Shown: positions 31,668-41,544 of the stretch, in pieces | Numbering within the stretch: position 1 is the first letter of the stretch | Layout: every line of letters starts with the position of its first letter | Assembly (NCBI RefSeq): GCF_019977755.1 | Contig: NZ_AP025146.1 | Location: 62,001-126,000 of the forward strand | Direction: 5' to 3' | DNA: 64,000 nt | Origin: Vibrio penaeicida | GTDB taxonomy: Bacteria; Pseudomonadota; Gammaproteobacteria; Enterobacterales; Vibrionaceae | Program-made: the position numbers and the translations under genes | Notes under the pieces: model-generated | The model's input: only the letters and a program-made list of their open reading frames with translations | Databases searched by the model: none | Told to the model about the DNA's origin: nothing

Positions 31668-33449
31668 TTAGCTTTCTGTAACTGGTTCAGAGGCTTGCTC
31701 AGCACTTGAATCTACGGCTTTAACAAGTAGTAGACCAACACCACCGACAATAGCACCACATAGGATAAAGACTAAGCGACCCCACATTGGGTTAGGTAGT
31801 AGAGCCATGAACATCACACCTACGCCTGCTACTGCGATCAGCTTACCAAGCATTTGACGCTGTTTGTTATCTAGTTTCTTCTGTGCTGCAGATTCTGCAA
31901 CAAGAGGAGTTGATAGGTTGTCAAAGAACTTGTCTACATCTGCTTGACGTTTCTCTGTTAGAGGCTTGTAGAACATAGTCGATAGCATGAAGAAGCCACC
32001 AGTCAGAACAATGTGTCCTACTAGACCAAGCGCCACTTTAACATCGGACCATTCACGTTTAGTTAATTCTTCAAGACCGAATGTTGAAGACACCATGTCA
32101 GCTGTGATAACAAAGCCAACAACATAAGATACGATACCACCTACAATCAGAGTGCCCCAACCAGCCCAGTCTGGAGTCTTCTTAATAAAGAAGCCTAAGA
32201 ATGCTGGAATTGTCATTGGGAAGCCGATAAGTGCACCGACATACATCATTGTGTCGAACAGGCTCAAACCTTTCAGAGAGTTAATGAACTGCGCAATTAA
32301 GATGATTGCGATACCAAAAACAGCTGAGGTGATTTTAGATACAGTAACCAGCTCTTTCTCAGATGCCTGGCCTTTACGTATAACTGGTTCGTAGAAGTTC
32401 TTAACAAAGATACCTGAGTTACGGTTAAGGCCTGAGTCCATTGATGACATCGTTGCTGCAAACATAGCGGCAACTAACAGACCGACCATACCAGCTGGCA
32501 TGTATTGTTCTACAAAGTAAAGGTATGCGAAGTCACCGGCTTTGCTGCCCGCTTCCGGGTAAGCTGCGGCTAAATCGACACCTTGGCCTGCAATGTACCA
32601 AGACGGCATAAACCAAATAAACACACCACCTAGCATCAGAACACACGCAAGCAACGCTGCTTTTTTCGCATTCTTTGAGTCTTTTGCTGCAAGGTAACGG
32701 TAAGAGTTCAGCATATTGTTAGTAATAGAGAACTGCTTAACAAAGATAAAGAATGCCCAGATGCTGAAAATGCTTAGGTAGTTTAGGTTGTTACCCGCTA
32801 CAAAAGAACCGCCTTCTGCTACAGGGAAGTTTGAAATGATTTCACCAACACCACCGCCTTGAACTACTGCAACGACAGCACAGGTAACGGTTACTGCCAT
32901 GATGATGACCATCTGCATAAAATCAGAGGCAATTACTGCCCATGAGCCACCAGTAACTGACATAGCAAGAACAACCAAACCTGTAATCCAGATAGTTGCT
33001 GTCATGTCGAAACCGAAAATGCCAGATGCGATGATAGCCAAAGCGTTTAGCCATACACCTGCTGAAACAACACTGTTTGGCATAGAAGACCAAGTAAATA
33101 CTTGTTCGTTCGTAGTACCAAAACGCATGCGGATTGCTTCGATTACGGTTACAACACGTAGTTGGCGGAACTTAGGAGCAAAGTACGCAAAGTTCATGAA
33201 GTAACCAAATGCGTTTGCCAGGAAGATCATAGCGACCGCGAAACCGTCGTTATATGCTTTACCTGCCGCACCAGTAAATGTCCAAGCGGAGAACTGCGTC
33301 ATAAATGCAGTTGCGCCCACCATCCACCAAAGCATATTACCGCCGCCTCGGAAGTAATCACTAGTGGTACTTGTGAAAGTTCTGAACATCCAGCCTATTG
33401 CGATTAAGAATAGAAAGTAGATGCCTACAATAATAGTATTGAGTTCCAT
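31668..33449 (-). CDS. SSS-family sodium/solute symporter (probable oligoalginate uptake)
   Basis: A 593-residue symporter with about fourteen membrane segments, typical of the solute:sodium symporter family (TAFMTQFSAWTFTGAAGKAY; AAMFAATMSSMDSGLNRNSG, the conserved sodium-site region). Related proteins in Vibrio splendidus alginate clusters (Toa proteins) import oligoalginate or its monomer DEH; this assignment is by context. It has its own terminator and an operator-like TTGTAGTACAA 64 bp upstream of the start. The 25-residue acidic C-terminal tail is cytoplasmic. Confidence 0.85.
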   Translation of the reverse strand: MELNTIIVGIYFLFLIAIGWMFRTFTSTTSDYFRGGGNMLWWMVGATAFMTQFSAWTFTGAAGKAYNDGFAVAMIFLANAFGYFMNFAYFAPKFRQLRVVTVIEAIRMRFGTTNEQVFTWSSMPNSVVSAGVWLNALAIIASGIFGFDMTATIWITGLVVLAMSVTGGSWAVIASDFMQMVIIMAVTVTCAVVAVVQGGGVGEIISNFPVAEGGSFVAGNNLNYLSIFSIWAFFIFVKQFSITNNMLNSYRYLAAKDSKNAKKAALLACVLMLGGVFIWFMPSWYIAGQGVDLAAAYPEAGSKAGDFAYLYFVEQYMPAGMVGLLVAAMFAATMSSMDSGLNRNSGIFVKNFYEPVIRKGQASEKELVTVSKITSAVFGIAIILIAQFINSLKGLSLFDTMMYVGALIGFPMTIPAFLGFFIKKTPDWAGWGTLIVGGIVSYVVGFVITADMVSSTFGLEELTKREWSDVKVALGLVGHIVLTGGFFMLSTMFYKPLTEKRQADVDKFFDNLSTPLVAESAAQKKLDNKQRQMLGKLIAVAGVGVMFMALLPNPMWGRLVFILCGAIVGGVGLLLVKAVDSSAEQASEPVTES

Positions 33450-33512
33450 CTTTAGACCTTTTGATAGTTGTTTAATGTCTGTGTGGTAATAGTAACTATC
33501 ACTGGGTTTTAT

Positions 33513-33523
33513 TTGTAGTACAA
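33513..33523 (-). promoter_or_regulatory. Putative GntR operator upstream of symporter
   Basis: TTGTAGTACAA is a perfect match to the FadR-type pattern TNGTNNNACNA and palindromic in its arms, 64 bp before the symporter start. Confidence 0.7.
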
Positions 33524-33736
33524 TAACTCAAAATCGTGACCGGTGATACGGAATAAGAGGCTTAATTAATCATACAAGTGATCATTGTCGGATATTGAAT
33601 CTTGATTTCTCCAATGAGGCCTTACAAATTAAAGGATTGAGGGAGGTTGTGGCAGATGTAGAATCTTGTTTTTAACTTTGATTCTAATCAAGCTTACATT
33701 GAGAATCTTAACATTATTAGCTTTGCTCTGACAAAT

Positions 33737-33747
33737 TGTATGATTTA
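33737..33747. promoter_or_regulatory. GntR-type half-conserved operator
   Basis: TTGTATGATTT. The same sequence recurs at 39002, 53638 and 53680. Confidence 0.5.
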
Positions 33748-33751
33748 TTTG

Positions 33752-33787
33752 TAAAAAAAAGCCCACACAAGCCTGTAATGTGTGGGC
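33752..33787 (-). terminator. Minus-strand terminator in the 870-bp gap
   Basis: GCCCACACA and TGTGTGGGC form a nine-base-pair stem followed on the minus strand by a run of eight T. The gap 33450-34319 has no supported ORF, so it may end the DMT transporter messenger (530 bp away) or a separate small RNA starting near the operator at 34062. Confidence 0.75.
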
Positions 33788-34061
33788 GAAAACGGCAAGG
33801 TTACCGTCTGAGCTAAGAGCTCTGTTGGTTGGCAATAGAACAGTTAAACGAGGTTTGGGTATCACAAGGCAATGCTCGAGGGTGCTTTGTCTTGCGTGGC
33901 TGTTCACGTTGCACTGTAAGATCTTCGACAATCATTGCCAATCAGCAGAAACAGGCTCAGTAATGTGTAGTTATGATATGGGAGCAACAAAATTTTATTC
34001 AGCTTCTCATGCTAATACTCACTTATTCGGTAAGAACAGCAATAAAACTAAATTGATAGTA

Positions 34062-34072
34062 TTGTAGTACAA
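34062..34072. promoter_or_regulatory. Putative GntR operator
   Basis: TTGTAGTACAA, identical to the site at 33513. No gene starts nearby on the plus strand, which supports a non-coding minus-strand transcript. Confidence 0.6.
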
Positions 34073-34319
34073 ATAAATGTAAATGTTTGAAGTCTCAAAG
34101 TGTGAAACGAATCATGATTTGTTGTGGCGAATAAATGGCGTGTGTCCTAATTTTGAATTAGTGCAACCATATCAGTAAGTTGCATTTGCTTGGTTTATTT
34201 GATCTAAGGTGTATCTACACGCTTATATAAACCCGCATTGGGATAGTTGCTGCTCATCGTGTAAAGGCGCAATATTTTATGATAGCCAGCGACACCACTG
34301 GCTATTTATTTAGCAGATA

Positions 34320-35207
34320 CTAGCTTTCTACAATGTACTCCTTACGCTTACTCACTTTTCTTTTCGAAAGCTTTTTCCAGTTGACTGGCATCATGGGAAG
34401 GACAATTAAGACTATACCCAGAGCGGTAAATAGATCGGGTATTTCGTCAAACCACATCACACCAAATAGTGTCACAAATGCGAGTCCAGAGTATTCAGCT
34501 AGTGCAATTTGACTGGCAGGTGCGCGTTTAAACGCTTTGACCACTAAGGCATGGTAAGACAAAACAAATACATTAATGGCAATAATCCACAGTAAATGTT
34601 GCCAAGTGATAGCTGTCCATTGCTGATAGGCCAATAATAACGCAATTGGTAAGGTCATTAACGTTGTCCAGAATAATGTACCAACTAATGGTTGTTCTTT
34701 TGGCATACGACGAATCAGAATGTTCCCAACTCCAATCGCTAAAGCGCTGCCTAGGGCAATGATTGCTGCCCAATGAAATTGCTCTGGACGTAATACTATT
34801 AGAACACCGCCAAAGCCAAGTACGGTACCCAGTACTTTTCCTTTTGAAGGCGTTTCTCCTAAAAATATTACCGAGAGAGGTAACACCAATAAAGGGCCAA
34901 CGTAAAAAATAGCATTCGCTGTTGCTAACGGTAAGTGAGTAATTGCTACCATCGCGCAAGCACTGCCAAGCAAAATGAGCTGTGCGCGCCAGAAAGTAAT
35001 CCAATCACAGCCCATAAGGCGTTGAGGTTTTTCTAATCGCAGCCAAATAGGCAGCAAAAATAATAAGCTGATCAGTTGTCGGATTAAAACGTACTGAAAA
35101 GTGGGAACTTCTCCATTCAACATTTTCAGAGACACATCCGACAGCGACGCGACCAGATTCGCCGCGACCAAGAGGAAGATCGCGGTAGAAACATCAGATT
35201 TTTTCAT
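34320..35207 (-). CDS. DMT-superfamily transporter (two EamA domains)
   Basis: A 295-residue protein with ten hydrophobic segments in two five-segment repeats (residues about 10-140 and 155-285), each with EamA-like sequence (ANAIFYVGPLLVLPLSVIFL; ALAEYSGLAFVTLFGVMWFD). Such proteins export or import small metabolites; the substrate cannot be told. It has a Lys/Arg-rich C-terminal tail. It sits 18 bp downstream of the exonuclease gene, on the same strand, and may be co-transcribed. Confidence 0.82.
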   Translation of the reverse strand: MKKSDVSTAIFLLVAANLVASLSDVSLKMLNGEVPTFQYVLIRQLISLLFLLPIWLRLEKPQRLMGCDWITFWRAQLILLGSACAMVAITHLPLATANAIFYVGPLLVLPLSVIFLGETPSKGKVLGTVLGFGGVLIVLRPEQFHWAAIIALGSALAIGVGNILIRRMPKEQPLVGTLFWTTLMTLPIALLLAYQQWTAITWQHLLWIIAINVFVLSYHALVVKAFKRAPASQIALAEYSGLAFVTLFGVMWFDEIPDLFTALGIVLIVLPMMPVNWKKLSKRKVSKRKEYIVES

Positions 35208-35225
35208 AACAGAATACTTTGTGGT

Positions 35226-35942
35226 TTAAATACTCAGACGGTAAAGGGTACCTATAGTCGTCTTGGCTTGAGGAGTGATGCGGGTTTGTTGAGCGAGTAA
35301 TAATTCAGCGGTGGCAACTGCGTCTGCAAGTGCGTTATGACCGTTGTATGCAGGGAGTCCATAACGTGCTCTTGTCGCGGATAGTGTCACATCATATCCA
35401 TCAGGGGAGTTGATCGCTTTTTGTAACCGCTTTTCAATACACAATGTGTCAATCCAAAGCAGAGGTGGTGTATCGATGTTGAATACGCTTAGCAGATACT
35501 GGTTGATGAAGTTTGCTTCGACCAGGCATCCGTGTGCAACAATCAGTTTTCCTTCTGCCACTTTAAAAAATGACCTCATCGCTTCATGGATAGAAACACC
35601 ATCGACGAGCATTTGTTGCGTAATATGATTAACGACAGCGGTTTCTGGCTTAATTTTCGAGTCGCTGTGAACGTACATGTGCTTACTTGTAGATAAGTCA
35701 ATGTGGCCGTGTTTAACTTCAACCCAACCAATCGACAAAATCACTTCTTCTTCACTATCTAGACCTGTAGTTTCTAAATCCAAAACAACAAATTCTGTCT
35801 CCGAGGCAAGTTGGCTTACGCGCAATTGTGGGGAACGTAATAGATTCTTTAAATATGTAGGGAGCCCTCGTTTTTTAGCGTAACTTACTCGTTTACGATT
35901 CATTCGCTCAAAAGGGTGGAGGTACTCAACTAAACGTTTCAT
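35226..35942 (-). CDS. DnaQ-like 3'-5' exonuclease
   Basis: A 238-residue DEDDh-type exonuclease. Motif I is VVLDLETTGLD, motif II lies in VAHGCLVEANF, and motif III in YNGHNALADAVATAELL with His and Asp. It resembles the DNA polymerase III epsilon-like proteins that accompany DUF294/CBS proteins in gammaproteobacteria. The ATG at 35942 overlaps the stop of the upstream CBS gene (TAATG), so the two are translationally coupled. Likely a housekeeping pair, not part of alginate metabolism. Confidence 0.85.
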   Translation of the reverse strand: MKRLVEYLHPFERMNRKRVSYAKKRGLPTYLKNLLRSPQLRVSQLASETEFVVLDLETTGLDSEEEVILSIGWVEVKHGHIDLSTSKHMYVHSDSKIKPETAVVNHITQQMLVDGVSIHEAMRSFFKVAEGKLIVAHGCLVEANFINQYLLSVFNIDTPPLLWIDTLCIEKRLQKAINSPDGYDVTLSATRARYGLPAYNGHNALADAVATAELLLAQQTRITPQAKTTIGTLYRLSI

Positions 35943-37804
35943 TAACAACTCCCAAAGCGAACTTTTGCTGCTTCTTGTAAATCGGCAATGATACGAAATG
36001 CATCTTTTAAGTGTTTACGCTCAAAGCTACCAAACGAATTTGGATCGATATGGTTATTAGGTTCTTTGCCATTCTTTAAAGCGTCCAATTGGTGTGCAAA
36101 TCGGAACGAAAGGATGAACTGGTATGCATTGGTAATGTTCTTATAGGAATCATCGCTTAGCATGCCTTTTTCATTAGCGGCCTTAAATCGTTCGTCAGTG
36201 GCTGTAAGATCGCACTCTACGGCCAGACCATAGATCCGAGCTAGATCAATGATTAGAGTGATTGCATATTTTTTTATATCTAGCGTTTTTTTGTCTTCAC
36301 CGGATTTTTGCAATACCAAGCTGTTAAAAATACCCAGTGGCGGGTTCGTATTTACCGCATCATTAACTAGCATAGAAAGAAACTCCCTGTTTCCTCTAAT
36401 ATTTGAGTGCAATTCGTCACGTAATATGCGTTCAAACTCTTTGTTTCCGTACACGGTACGAATTTCCAAAAAGACGCTTATATTGAGTAGTCGTTCATAT
36501 TCCGGGCTGGCTACCCACTTCTTATAGTATTTTTTCCACACAGTCAGTGTTTGGCACCACTTAGGGGTAGCTGCCATGAACTTGCCTGGACATAACGGAT
36601 AATTACATTTGTCCAAACCATTACTCACCATCATGGCGAGATGTTTGAAATAGATGCGATCGTTATCTGTTGCTTTTTCTTCTAACACGATTGCACTGTC
36701 TTGATCAGATAACATGTGTACTTCATTACGGGCATGAGAACCTGCCACAATCCAAGAGAAATCACAGGGTGGAGTACCTAACTTATCAATGGCGATTTCT
36801 ATTAAGCGTCGGGTATAAGCGTCCATAATCATTGTCATTACTTTTCCAATGATTTCTGGTGAAACGCGTCCCTCAACTAAAGCTTCAAATATGGCTTGAC
36901 GCTCTGAAGTGAAACTAGAAAGCGCCTTTACACTGCCGGCATACTTAATTTTTTCGATTAGAAATATCGCTTGAACACGATGATTCTGAACTAAGTGTGT
37001 TGTGGTTAAAACGCCAACAACCTTATTGTCTTTAACAAGTGGCAGATTTCGAATGTTATGTTGCATCATAATAGAAGCAGCATGCAGCACTAGATCATCA
37101 GGGTGAATAGTTTGGGGATCTGGTGACATAACTTCAGAAATTGGGTTCGTGATGCTTAAACCTTTCGCAATGACTCGTTTGGTCATATCCCGGTCGGTAA
37201 TCAGGCCTGCAATTTTATCGTCTTGGTATACAACTGCGCAGGGAGAACACTTATCTAACATCTCGTTCGCAACAGCTTGAATAGATTGATCTGCGGTGAC
37301 AATCGCCACTCGACCACTGGCGATATCTTCTACACGACGAATAAAAAGTCCTTTTTCTTTATTGGACCAGACAACATCTAGTGCTGATTTCAATCTGACT
37401 TGAGCTTGAGATGCAAAGTGCTCTGCGCATTCAGGGTAGGCGGTACAAAGCTTTTGAAGTGCCGAGTTGGGTATGACGTAAACCAGTGAATTTTCAATAG
37501 CAATCGCTTGGTATTCTTTGCCGTTTTCTACTTCATTACCTAAAAAGGTAAATCCAAATAGATCTTCCGGGCCTAGTTTAGCTCTCAGTACACCATCGGA
37601 TTTACGTTGTTCGATGGACCCTGTTCGAATGATGTAAAGCGACTTTTCACGTTTGGAAGCTCCCTGATCAACGACTTCACCTTTACTGAGATAAGTAATC
37701 TGAACGCAAGACGCCAGTTCACGAAGTGCCGTTTTAGGAATTTTGTCAAATGGGTCTATCTGACTGATGAACTGTAGGATGTTGGGAAGCAATGAATCGG
37801 TCAT
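35942..37804 (-). CDS. cNMP-binding/CBS/DUF294 signalling nucleotidyltransferase
   Basis: A 620-residue multidomain protein. The cyclic-nucleotide-binding domain is at about 15-130 (VYVIPNSALQKLC), two CBS domains at about 155-275 (GLITDRDMTKRVIAKGLSI; VGVLTTTHLVQNHRV), the DUF294 nucleotidyltransferase-like domain with GSHARNEVHMLSDQDSAIVL at about 355, and a C-terminal helical domain. Length and domain order fit the family. It is thought to sense nucleotides; the exact signal is unknown. Operon partner of the exonuclease downstream. Confidence 0.87.
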   Translation of the reverse strand: MTDSLLPNILQFISQIDPFDKIPKTALRELASCVQITYLSKGEVVDQGASKREKSLYIIRTGSIEQRKSDGVLRAKLGPEDLFGFTFLGNEVENGKEYQAIAIENSLVYVIPNSALQKLCTAYPECAEHFASQAQVRLKSALDVVWSNKEKGLFIRRVEDIASGRVAIVTADQSIQAVANEMLDKCSPCAVVYQDDKIAGLITDRDMTKRVIAKGLSITNPISEVMSPDPQTIHPDDLVLHAASIMMQHNIRNLPLVKDNKVVGVLTTTHLVQNHRVQAIFLIEKIKYAGSVKALSSFTSERQAIFEALVEGRVSPEIIGKVMTMIMDAYTRRLIEIAIDKLGTPPCDFSWIVAGSHARNEVHMLSDQDSAIVLEEKATDNDRIYFKHLAMMVSNGLDKCNYPLCPGKFMAATPKWCQTLTVWKKYYKKWVASPEYERLLNISVFLEIRTVYGNKEFERILRDELHSNIRGNREFLSMLVNDAVNTNPPLGIFNSLVLQKSGEDKKTLDIKKYAITLIIDLARIYGLAVECDLTATDERFKAANEKGMLSDDSYKNITNAYQFILSFRFAHQLDALKNGKEPNNHIDPNSFGSFERKHLKDAFRIIADLQEAAKVRFGSC

Positions 37805-37899
37805 ACTACAACGCTATCGAAAGTTAATTTGTATTACTATATATCAAAATATTGGTAAGGTATCACCCATAAATGGAAATAAGTTTCGAATAGTCATAA

Positions 37900-37925
37900 A
37901 AAAAGCACGCTTTAATGCGTGCTTA
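37900..37925 (-). terminator. Terminator of GntR regulator 1
   Basis: AAGCACGC and GCGTGCTT form an 8-bp stem with a T-run on the minus strand, 35 bp after the stop. Confidence 0.85.
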
Positions 37926-37959
37926 GTGTGTCTACGTGATTGCTCTTTAAGCTTGAGGT

Positions 37960-38679
37960 TTAGCTCGCTGCTGGAAGGCGGTGCTTAGACTCAAGTAAGT
38001 GGTTAGCAGATGCTTGACGAGCTTTGTCTGCATTGCCAGCCATAATTGCTTCGTAAATTTCACGGTGTTCATTGATACACGTATTGCCTTCTTCAGAGGA
38101 GTGAGCAATAAAGTTGATAAACATCGTTGTTAGAACGTGACCAAACGGCAAGAAAAAGTCGTTTCCAGTTGAGTTAAAAATGATGCTATGGAAACGGATA
38201 TCAACATCCATCCAACGTTTCTTATCCAATTCGTCTTCTTTTGCTACTTCTAACATATCTTGAAATGCTTCAGAAAGTTGGATTCGTTGCTCAGCCGTTG
38301 CATTCTTCGCGGCGAGAGCACAAGCCTCAGGCTCTATCGCACGTCGCAAACCTAAAAACTGGTGGCAGAATTGATCGATCTCTGTAAGACCATCCATCCA
38401 TTCTATTAATTGAGGATCTAAGAAATTCCAGTACGCGCGGTTTATCACCCGAGTACCAACCTTCGGGCGTGACTCTAATAAACCTTTAGAGGTTAATAGT
38501 TTTACCGCTTCGCGTAATGCAGTACGACTGATGCCAAACTGCTCGCAAAGTGCCATTTCTCCTGGGAGGATAGACCCTTGAGGAATCTTACCTGACAAAA
38601 TGCTACGCGCAATTTCGCGAGCTACTTGCACGTGAAGGCTTCGTTTAGAACCTGAAATAGAATGAAATTCGCCAGACAT
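37960..38679 (-). CDS. FadR-type GntR regulator 1 of the alginate locus
   Basis: A 239-residue regulator. The N-terminal winged helix (LHVQVAREIARSILSGKIPQ; CEQFGISRTALREAVKLLTS) is followed by an FCD ligand domain with the His/Asp metal residues (DVDIRFHSIIF; INEHREIYEAIMAGN). I start at the ATG at 38679, since the longer reading needs a TTG. It is paralogous to the regulator at 39166 on the opposite strand; the two are separated by a 486-bp shared control region. FadR-family members bind TNGTNNNACNA, which matches the 11-bp motif repeated in this locus. Effector unknown, probably a uronate or its metabolite. Confidence 0.88.
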   Translation of the reverse strand: MSGEFHSISGSKRSLHVQVAREIARSILSGKIPQGSILPGEMALCEQFGISRTALREAVKLLTSKGLLESRPKVGTRVINRAYWNFLDPQLIEWMDGLTEIDQFCHQFLGLRRAIEPEACALAAKNATAEQRIQLSEAFQDMLEVAKEDELDKKRWMDVDIRFHSIIFNSTGNDFFLPFGHVLTTMFINFIAHSSEEGNTCINEHREIYEAIMAGNADKARQASANHLLESKHRLPAAS

Positions 38680-39001
38680 AAAATCACTTAATTTAGTCAA
38701 ATATGTATTATTTAAGTCGCACTATACCACTCCTAGTGTAGCTCACCAAGCAGATGTTGGCGTAATAGTAGAAGGGCTCACATATGAAACTGAACTATTT
38801 ATAATGTCATTGTTAGTTGATTACTCATTTATGACTAAGGCTGCTGTCAGAACGCAACAATTTCTCCAAGTTTTTAGAACATAACGGTTACCCAAATAAT
38901 CAATGATAGTGATTGTCCACACAAAAATTTAAGTGAATATGCCAAATTTAGTTTCGAGTATAGAAAGTACAGTATAAGTGCTTTTACTGAAATTAATGTT
39001 A

Positions 39002-39012
39002 TTGTATGATTT
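39002..39012. promoter_or_regulatory. GntR-type operator between the divergent regulators
   Basis: TTGTATGATTT, 154 bp upstream of GntR regulator 2. The 486-bp region between the two regulators also contains a small hairpin with T-run near 39086-39108 but no ORF. Confidence 0.55.
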
Positions 39013-39165
39013 ATTGGTGGTGTTGGATAGAAACTGCACCACTGATTAATTTCGTTCCAAACGACGAATATACTGACCTTAAAAAATGCCAGTGTCGTCT
39101 GGTCTTTTTATTTTTTGGTCATATTAGTCGTGAATGACATAGGTGCATTGCAATGAGGAGCGTAA

Positions 39166-39882
39166 ATGGCAGAGTTTTCACTTGTAGGGAATTCTAACCA
39201 CAAGATACATGTACAAGTGGCTAGACAGATCGCTCGTAAAATATTATCAGAAGAACTGGGTCAAAATGAAAAACTCCCAAGTGAATTGGAGTTATGCAAA
39301 TTATTTGGAGTGAGTCGTACTGCGCTACGCGAGTCGACCAAACTGCTTTCTGCAAAAGGGTTAATTCTATCCAAACCGAAAGTAGGTACAACAGTACTTC
39401 CGAGAAATCACTGGCACTTTCTTGATCCTCAGCTTTTAGAATGGATTCAGGATTTAGAGGACACCAAGCCATTCTTATCTCAGTTCCTAGGCTTAAGAAA
39501 AGCGATTGAACCTGAGGCTTGTGCGTTGGCTGCAATTAATGCGAGCGCAGAACAAAGAAAAGAGTTATCAGTAATTTTTCAGCGTATGTCTATGGCGGCT
39601 AATCGCCATGATTATGAAGATTGGATAATTAATGACCACCTGTTTCATCAAACGATATTCCTTTGTACTCGAAACCATTTTTATATCCCTTTTAGCAATA
39701 TTCTTTCCACTATTTTTAAGCTGTTTATTGATGAATCAGTGGAAGGGGGAAGGTTTTGCCTAGATGAGCACCGCTCTATTTATGATGCCATTATGGCAGG
39801 TAATCAATTTCAAGCTCGTCTGGCTTCGCAAACATTATTAAATGACGAAAACCAGAAACTCTCTAAAGTAGTCAATGGATAA
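39166..39882 (+). CDS. FadR-type GntR regulator 2 of the alginate locus
   Basis: A 238-residue paralog of regulator 1. The HTH reads IHVQVARQIARKILSEEL and LCKLFGVSRTALRESTKLLS; the FCD domain contains WIINDHLFHQTIF and LDEHRSIYDAIMAGN. The ATG at 39166 has GGAG upstream. The two paralogs could act on the same operators with different ligands. It is followed by the MATE exporter 90 bp downstream on the same strand, probably in one unit. Confidence 0.88.
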   Translation: MAEFSLVGNSNHKIHVQVARQIARKILSEELGQNEKLPSELELCKLFGVSRTALRESTKLLSAKGLILSKPKVGTTVLPRNHWHFLDPQLLEWIQDLEDTKPFLSQFLGLRKAIEPEACALAAINASAEQRKELSVIFQRMSMAANRHDYEDWIINDHLFHQTIFLCTRNHFYIPFSNILSTIFKLFIDESVEGGRFCLDEHRSIYDAIMAGNQFQARLASQTLLNDENQKLSKVVNG

Positions 39883-39972
39883 CATAAACCAATATACACA
39901 TCGTTTCGTTTATAAATACGTGAAGTTTAAAAGCTACACAATTCGATGTGATTAACTCTCTCCTAAGGCTCA

Positions 39973-41334
39973 ATGATGTCTTCTCAGTCTTATATCAGAA
40001 AAAATTTATCACTTGCCTGGCCGCTAGCTCTCAACGCATTACTCATGCAGTCAATGCTGATGATTGATACTTTTCTTGTTACTCCACTTGGTGAAGTATC
40101 GCTTGCTGCAATGGGTATCGCGACCACTGTTATTTCATTTGTTTTGGGCACTCAAATGGCCTTGGCCAATGGCTCTCAACTGGTCTTAAGCCGCGCTGTA
40201 GGTTCGGGAAAGAGCTTCTCTTTAAACAAAGGATTCTGGGCTGGCTTGAGCATCAACGTTTGTGTCGCGATAATTTTCTGGACGTTATTGGCTGCTTTTG
40301 ACGATGCACTGATAAGCTACTTAACTAATAATAAATCGCTTTATGCAGAAACTCAGCGATATATTGGAGTAGCGAAGTACATCATCATATTTAACGCTAT
40401 TACACAGGTGATGATCGCGCTATTCAACGCGTTGGGGAGAACTAAAGTCCCTTTCAAAGGATACCTGATCGAGCTTCCTATTAATGTCGCCATGTCTTAT
40501 GTGCTTATTCATGGGGCCTTAAGCTTTGAAGGAATCGGCGTGCAAGGTGCAGCGGCTGGAAGTTTAGTTGCTATTGCTATACGATTTTTGTATCTGACAA
40601 TGTGTATCAAAGTTGATGATTCCATTGTTTTGTCGATGAAGAGCCTCGATGCTTCACTTAAGAGTAATATTCTTAATCACTTCAAAGAAATATTCCCTGT
40701 TGCTGCAAATGTGACTATGCTGCAAACGGGTGCCACGATTTATATGTTGCTGTACTCACAGCTTACTCTTAATGCCTATGTGGCGATGACAATTGTAATG
40801 CCGTGGGTTAAAGCGGGGACGCAATTTATTACTGCTTGGGCACATTCTTCAGCAATTACCATCAGCCAGGCGATTGGCTCCCGGCAAATGGACGAATTGC
40901 GCAAGAATGTTGATATCAGTATTGATATGGCAGTGACGATTTCAATTGTATCTGCGATGTTATTTTTTGCGCTGAGCTTTGTATTACCAGATTTATACCC
41001 AGATTTGGCTCCAGACACGTATTTAGCGCTTTCCGCCATTGCGCCGTTGTACATCTTTCTTCCTGTCGTAAGAGGGTACAACACAGTGCATGGCCATATA
41101 TTAAGAGCACTTGGGAAAACAACGGAAGTCTTTAAGATAAACTTCACGGGCCAATGGATCATATCTATCCCACTGTGTGCGTTGGCGATCTTATATTTGG
41201 ATCTTTCTATTTTCTGGGCGTTTGCTGTGATGCCTTTTGAAGAAGTTGTTAAAGCATGGCCATTCAGGCATTTAGCTCGTAAAGCGTTAAACGAATTTGA
41301 CCTGAAAAATGCCGATAAGCTTATGTACGACTAA
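39973..41334 (+). CDS. MATE-family multidrug/metabolite efflux protein
   Basis: A 453-residue membrane protein with twelve segments in two halves and the MATE-like start (NLSLAWPLALNALLMQSMLM; DTFLVTPLGEVSLAAMGIAT). MATE proteins export cationic or metabolic compounds using sodium or proton gradients. In this context it may relieve build-up of a toxic intermediate such as DEH, but that is inference. It follows GntR regulator 2. Confidence 0.87.
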   Translation: MMSSQSYIRKNLSLAWPLALNALLMQSMLMIDTFLVTPLGEVSLAAMGIATTVISFVLGTQMALANGSQLVLSRAVGSGKSFSLNKGFWAGLSINVCVAIIFWTLLAAFDDALISYLTNNKSLYAETQRYIGVAKYIIIFNAITQVMIALFNALGRTKVPFKGYLIELPINVAMSYVLIHGALSFEGIGVQGAAAGSLVAIAIRFLYLTMCIKVDDSIVLSMKSLDASLKSNILNHFKEIFPVAANVTMLQTGATIYMLLYSQLTLNAYVAMTIVMPWVKAGTQFITAWAHSSAITISQAIGSRQMDELRKNVDISIDMAVTISIVSAMLFFALSFVLPDLYPDLAPDTYLALSAIAPLYIFLPVVRGYNTVHGHILRALGKTTEVFKINFTGQWIISIPLCALAILYLDLSIFWAFAVMPFEEVVKAWPFRHLARKALNEFDLKNADKLMYD

Positions 41335-41509
41335 CCAACTTTTCCATTTAGGTAGAACTTTACAGAAGGTTTCTACCTAATCTTTCTAAGTTCTTTTTTC
41401 TTAAGAAATTAAGCAAGATCACAGATGTTGTAGAAGCCTCTTATAAATTGTGATCGGTAAAACACATCGTGACATATTCGCTCGAATAGTTCCTTACTTT
41501 CCTTACTAT

Positions 41510-41520
41510 ATGTATGACAA
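41510..41520 (+). promoter_or_regulatory. GntR-type operator upstream of alyA
   Basis: ATGTATGACAA, one mismatch from TTGTANNACAA, ending 24 bp before the alyA ATG within an AT-rich palindromic stretch (CTATATGTATG ... TTACATATAG). Confidence 0.55.
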
Positions 41521-41544
41521 TATTACATATAGTAAGGTTTGACG

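Noticed and set aside
33629..34067. Short frames on both strands (33629-33931 and 33780-34067)
   Set aside because: They overlap a strong terminator hairpin and each other, with no ribosome site.
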